Below, one piece after another: positions 60,695 through 64,000 of a stretch of DNA of 64,000 bases; the stretch's first letter is position 1; every line of letters starts with the position of its first letter. The DNA is taken from assembly GCF_014699005.1 (NCBI RefSeq), contig NZ_JACWZY010000012.1:62001-126000 (forward strand), read 5' to 3'. Origin of the DNA: Spirosoma profusum. GTDB taxonomy: Bacteria; Bacteroidota; Bacteroidia; Cytophagales; Spirosomataceae. The notes below the pieces were generated by a model. The model was not told where the DNA came from, did not search any database, and worked only from the letters and a program-made list of their open reading frames with translations. Both the position numbers and the translations under genes were made by a program.

Positions 60695-62365
60695 ATGAAA
60701 ACCCTGAATCGACGCTATTTCTACTTACTGCTTTTTACAGGCTGTTTCCACTACGTATCGTCTTACGCCCAGTCAGTCGATTCGGTGATCGTGACCGGAC
60801 GTATCCGAAATTTGTCGGCTCGGCTCTACCGCGAAGCTCCGACTGTTTTTATGAGTCGGACGAATATTTTGCAGGCCAATCGCGAGTTGGTACGTCCCGC
60901 CCCACTCAACCTCGACGGTACGTTCCGGGTGTCCCTGCCACTCATTTATCCGCAGGAAGAGCTGTTTTTCAATTACGGACGCATTTCAACGGCTCTGCTG
61001 GCCTCACCCGGTACACTCACGATTGACCTGGATGCAGATTCTTTGTTTTCGACCGCTGTGCCGTTCAAATTTGGTGGCGTAAATGCACAGGTGAATCAGC
61101 AATTTGCCCGCTACAAGGCTTTCGAGGCCAGTTATCCCAACAAACCTGATGGTAAAAAACTATCGAATCAGGTCAATAACATGGGCAATGAAGCTGCTTA
61201 TAAATTGGTAGCCAGTGCTTATCGGGCGCCCTTCGCAGCTTTTGCCGCGAAAGAAAAACCATTTCCATTGCTGGTTCGCTGGGTGGGCTATACCAATCGA
61301 TACAATGCTGCGGCCTTTCTATATGACAAAGCTGCTTATGAAAATGACGATTTATCGGAGATATCCATTGATTCACTACGTCCCGTCGACGACCAGATTC
61401 TGACACTGGCGCGGGCTTCGGCTATGAACCGGTTTGCCAACTACGTTACCCAGCGCGTATCTACAACGATTTCCAATAATGGCAAGAATGGCCTGTCGGT
61501 TCGGGTGCTGTCTACGTTGCTCGACCGATACGGTAAAGACCTCACCGCCGACGAGCGTTTACGATTAAATGACTACGCCCTGAAAAATTCGGCCCGTGCC
61601 GCTGACCTGCGTTTCTTTGAACGATTAGTCCAACGTAGTCCTGATACGTTGCAACGGCTGGTCAACTACGAAACCATGATCGAACGTAGCAGGCAGACAT
61701 TTGACGGCCCGGCGGTGAGCTACATGGCAGCGTATTGGCTGGCCAGTACCTTGCCAGGACTTACTCTCGATTTTGCCCATTTACTGTACGATTATGCTCG
61801 TCCGCAGGTGAACGATTCAGCCTTAGGTCAGTCGCTGGATGAATTGTATCGACTTGAAATAAAGGATAGTACACGTATTCGGGCGGCTGTACAGACGTTG
61901 CAGAACGCCAATACGGCAAAGGGAGCCGTTGAAATTTCTCCCGGCGTATTTTTTACGCAGAATCGACTGGGCAGTGGCGCTACGTTGTTCGACCAGGTAA
62001 TAAACTCGAATCGGGGAAAGGTTATCTACGTATTGATGGTACCAAACGACGAAGCGGGCAGGCAGGCGGCACAGGACGCGCAACGGCTACGTAGTGCGTA
62101 CCGCCCACGTGATTTTGCCCTGATTTACGTACCCATGCCCGACACGAATAAACAGGTTTGGCCCGAAATCGCGACCCGATACAACCTAACCGGCGACCAT
62201 TTGCTGCTGACTGACAACCAGTTATTCGATGCCGTTGAACGGATGCGTGCCGATGGCGAAATCTCGGCTATGGTGATTAATCGAACGGGTAAAATCATTA
62301 AACGTAACGCTCCGCTCCCGGCTGATTTTGAAGAAGCTCAGAAGCTGCTGGATAAAAATTTGTGA
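60695..62365 (+). CDS. secreted protein with TlpA/thioredoxin-like C-terminal domain lacking visible catalytic cysteines
   Basis: 556 residues with a signal peptide (MKTLNRRYFYLLLFTGCFHY to SSYAQ). The N-terminal beta domain (about 30-130, VIVTGRIRNLSARLYREAPT, LDGTFRVSLPLIYPQEELFF, ALLASPGTLTIDLDADSLF) resembles the DUF4369-type front domain that precedes TlpA-like thioredoxins in this phylum. A long helical middle follows. The C-terminus (about 430-556, GKVIYVLMVPNDEAGRQA, FALIYVPMPDT, LTDNQLFDAVERMRADGEIS, AMVINRTGKIIKRNAPLP) follows the thioredoxin beta-alpha order, including the conserved region before the cis-Pro, but has no CxxC pair. It may be a non-redox binding protein. Function unknown. 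Confidence 0.65.
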   Translation: MKTLNRRYFYLLLFTGCFHYVSSYAQSVDSVIVTGRIRNLSARLYREAPTVFMSRTNILQANRELVRPAPLNLDGTFRVSLPLIYPQEELFFNYGRISTALLASPGTLTIDLDADSLFSTAVPFKFGGVNAQVNQQFARYKAFEASYPNKPDGKKLSNQVNNMGNEAAYKLVASAYRAPFAAFAAKEKPFPLLVRWVGYTNRYNAAAFLYDKAAYENDDLSEISIDSLRPVDDQILTLARASAMNRFANYVTQRVSTTISNNGKNGLSVRVLSTLLDRYGKDLTADERLRLNDYALKNSARAADLRFFERLVQRSPDTLQRLVNYETMIERSRQTFDGPAVSYMAAYWLASTLPGLTLDFAHLLYDYARPQVNDSALGQSLDELYRLEIKDSTRIRAAVQTLQNANTAKGAVEISPGVFFTQNRLGSGATLFDQVINSNRGKVIYVLMVPNDEAGRQAAQDAQRLRSAYRPRDFALIYVPMPDTNKQVWPEIATRYNLTGDHLLLTDNQLFDAVERMRADGEISAMVINRTGKIIKRNAPLPADFEEAQKLLDKNL

Positions 62366-62406
62366 TGCTACGTTCGTCTTTAGCTCTGGAGCCTATTTAA
62401 AATCCA

Positions 62407-62499
62407 TTTTTGTCATGCTAAGGAACGAAGCATCTTAACGTTTCCAGACACACAAACAAGGATAGTTTAAGATGCTTCGTTCCTCAGCATGACAAAAAA
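62407..62499. repeat. palindromic intergenic repeat, family A copy 6
   Basis: The arms 62407-62438 and 62467-62499 are inverses with one mismatch (left arm GCTAAGGAACG, right arm complement GCTGAGGAACG). Core subtype GAGGAACGAAGC. It lies between the thioredoxin-like gene and the barrel gene. Confidence 0.9.
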
Positions 62500-62616
62500 C
62501 CCTCTTTAGCGTTGTATTCTCGAAAGTTTAAACAGCTTCCTAATCTAAAGTCGATACGTTCAAAACCGACGTAGCGAAATTCTGGTTATGCTTTGCGTAG
62601 TGAAGTAAACAACTCT

Positions 62617-63765
62617 ATGCGGAAACCATACTCCAGTTCTTTTGTCAGGCACTTGTTGCTGATTGGCTTATTCATGGGCCAGTCTGCCGACGTACTGGCT
62701 CAGACGCTGGTGAAGCGGTTGTTCAACCGTTTTCTGAACGATACTACGTCGTCTTCCAATCCGCATGTATCGTTTTATCCGACGCTGGCGTATGCGCCAG
62801 AAACCAGCTTCGAGCTTGGAGCGTCGGCGCTTTACCTTTATCATGCCAACAACAAGGTGCAACAGAACCGGCTGAGTCAGCTTCAGGCGTTCAGTTTTGT
62901 TACGTTACGTGGTCAATACGGCCTTTTCCTCGACCATACCATTTACGGTGATAACGACCGCTGGTATTTTCTGGGACGCGGGCGCATCCAACGATTTCCA
63001 ATCCTTTATTACGGCATTGGTCCCCAAACGAAACCAGATCATCCTGCCACAGTTGATGCGTTTTCGGTTCAACTTCGCGAACGAGCCATGCGCCGACTTC
63101 GACCTAACCTGTTTGGTGGACTGGAGCTTGATTTTCAACACTTAAGTCATATTGAGTTCGAGCAGCCCGAAGGCATGACGCATGACCTTCCGCTGGGTAG
63201 CAATGGTACGTCGAACATTGGTCTTGGACCCGGACTTATTTACGATAGTCGTCCGAGTGCGCTAAATCCACGTAGCGGTTTTTTTGGTGAAGTAGCTTAC
63301 CTCAATTATGGGCAATCACGCGACAACGCTCTTTCCTTTCACAATCTGTTTGCCGATGTACGGATGTATCATCCAATGCGAAAAAATCAGGTACTGGCCT
63401 GGCAGGTCTACGGTAATTTAACGTCAGGTAACGTTCCGTTTAACCAACTGGCTCTGCTGGGTGGCGAAACCATCATGCGGGGTTACTACATGGGCCGTTA
63501 TCGGGATAAGTTTCACGCGGCTGCCCAGATCGAATATCGCTGGTTACCCTTTCCATTCAGCCAGCGATTTGGAGCCGTCGTATTTGCAGCTGTCGGTACG
63601 GTCGCGCCCGCTATCAATCAGGTTCAGTTTAATCACCTGCTACCAACCGGCGGAACAGGTATCCGCTACCTTCTCTTCAAGAAAAAAGATGTTTTTCTAC
63701 GCGCCGATATGGGCATTACCCGCGAAGGCGTAGGCTTCTACATCCTCACCGGCGAATCGTTTTGA
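62617..63765 (+). CDS. BamA/TamA-type outer-membrane beta-barrel protein without POTRA domains
   Basis: 382 residues from the ATG at 62617 (a TTG 24 bp upstream is in frame). Signal peptide MRKPYSSSFVRHLLLIGLFM to VLAQ. The sequence is made of amphipathic beta strands with aromatic girdles (YGLFLDHTIYGDNDRWYFLG, GLGPGLIYDSRPSALNPRSG, FFGEVAYLNYGQSRDN, LALLGGETIMRGYYMGRYRD, AAAQIEYRWLPFPFSQRFG), matching the surface-antigen/Omp85 barrel including the R-G-Y/F motif in strand loop L6 (MRGYYMG). There is no room for POTRA domains, so it is a barrel-only relative whose cargo or ligand is unknown. A perfect palindrome follows the stop codon. Confidence 0.82.
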   Translation: MRKPYSSSFVRHLLLIGLFMGQSADVLAQTLVKRLFNRFLNDTTSSSNPHVSFYPTLAYAPETSFELGASALYLYHANNKVQQNRLSQLQAFSFVTLRGQYGLFLDHTIYGDNDRWYFLGRGRIQRFPILYYGIGPQTKPDHPATVDAFSVQLRERAMRRLRPNLFGGLELDFQHLSHIEFEQPEGMTHDLPLGSNGTSNIGLGPGLIYDSRPSALNPRSGFFGEVAYLNYGQSRDNALSFHNLFADVRMYHPMRKNQVLAWQVYGNLTSGNVPFNQLALLGGETIMRGYYMGRYRDKFHAAAQIEYRWLPFPFSQRFGAVVFAAVGTVAPAINQVQFNHLLPTGGTGIRYLLFKKKDVFLRADMGITREGVGFYILTGESF

Positions 63766-63844
63766 GTGGCAAAGGGCATGGGGCGTTGGGCATAGGGTAA
63801 AAGTAAAGGCAACCCTCTGCCCAACGCCCCATGCCCTTTGCCAC
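63766..63844. repeat. GC-rich palindrome, family B copy 3
   Basis: The arms 63766-63798 and 63812-63844 are 33-bp inverses with a single mismatch, containing GGCAAAGGGCATGGGGCGTT. It begins at the base after the barrel gene stop codon and ends one base before the stop codon of the convergent peptidase gene, filling the gap exactly. Confidence 0.9.
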
Positions 63845-63845
63845 G

Positions 63846-64000
63846 CTACAAACCGTTTTTATCCAGCAAATAAACCAGCGCAGCCATCGACGCACCACCG
63901 AGTTCAAGTTCACGCTGGCTAACGGTTTCGAACGTATCGACCATTGTGTGGTGGTAATCAAAATAACGCTGAGAATCTGGCTTAAAACCGAAGAGTACTG
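63846..64000 (-). CDS. M28-family metallopeptidase, C-terminal fragment (runs off the window)
   Basis: The last 51 residues are visible, ending at a TAG at 63846-63848; the rest lies beyond the window. The peptide VLFGFKPDSQRYFDYHHTMV-D-T-F-E-T-V and RELELGGASMAALVYLLD is the usual C-terminus of exported M28 aminopeptidases in this phylum, in which the YHH-T/S-D-T-F segment contributes a zinc-ligand His. The overlapping ORF on the same strand in another frame (63746-63961) reads into the palindrome and is not real. Confidence 0.75.
   Translation of the reverse strand, partial: VLFGFKPDSQRYFDYHHTMVDTFETVSQRELELGGASMAALVYLLDKNGL

Noticed and set aside
63746-63961. 71-residue minus-strand ORF at the window end
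   Set aside because: It reads through the family B palindrome and is out of frame with the recognisable M28 peptidase C-terminus at 63846-64000.
1-64000. Prophage, insertion sequence, integrase, tRNA or rRNA
   Set aside because: No transposase, integrase, phage structural gene, tRNA cloverleaf or rRNA was found in the window.

Overview
This window reads as a chromosomal segment from a member of the Bacteroidota, most likely a Spirosoma-like cytophagalean. The evidence is a SusC/SusD pair preceded by an ECF sigma factor and a FecR-type anti-sigma factor, a type IX secretion sorting tail on a phosphatase, many Cys-lipidated proteins with short signal peptides, and the phylum's -7 promoter element (TAnnTTTG) upstream of several genes, usually without a Shine-Dalgarno sequence. 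The genus is inferred from style and gene content, not from a database match.

Layout. 0-11 kb: partial NTF2-like protein, lipoprotein, penicillin-acylase-family hydrolase, argS, glutathione peroxidase, menA, a small acidic protein, a large secreted purple-acid-phosphatase-like enzyme and an HTH protein. 11-22 kb: ileS, a broken antitoxin-like gene, a DUF2911 protein, an HPF-like ribosome-associated protein, an AT-richer islet of two small genes and a PhyH dioxygenase gene carrying an in-frame amber codon, nrdA and rpmE2. 22-31 kb: a heavy-metal-efflux locus (response regulator, sensor kinase, TolC-type channel, lipidated adaptor, CzcA-type RND pump) and an acyl-ACP thioesterase. 31-46 kb: a reverse-strand pair (heme-binding CxxCH beta-propeller protein plus SGNH hydrolase) facing away from sigma/anti-sigma/SusC/SusD/beta-helix-PDZ genes, probably a polymer-utilisation locus. 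46-57 kb: two secreted repeat proteins, a Nif3-like protein, an MFS transporter, a lipoprotein, an M57 metalloprotease gene broken by an amber codon, and an N-acyl-D-amino-acid deacylase. 57-64 kb: DinB-like protein, M1 peptidase, a solitary nuoC, a thioredoxin-fold protein without visible catalytic cysteines, a BamA/TamA-type barrel and the end of an M28 peptidase.

Three layers of structure go beyond the genes. First, the hexamer CTACGT/ACGTAG is strongly over-represented (roughly once per 230-260 bp in genes counted by eye, against about 2 kb expected), occurs in every permitted reading frame, and is nearly absent from the two islets that hold two of the broken genes. Second, intergenic gaps are filled by long near-perfect palindromes. 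One family has six copies here, and a second GC-rich family fills complete intercistronic gaps, ending directly at the next start codon in the metal-efflux locus. Third, three genes carry single in-frame stop codons with otherwise intact downstream coding sequence, two of them where tryptophan would be expected. I see no CRISPR array, tRNA, rRNA, insertion sequence or prophage.
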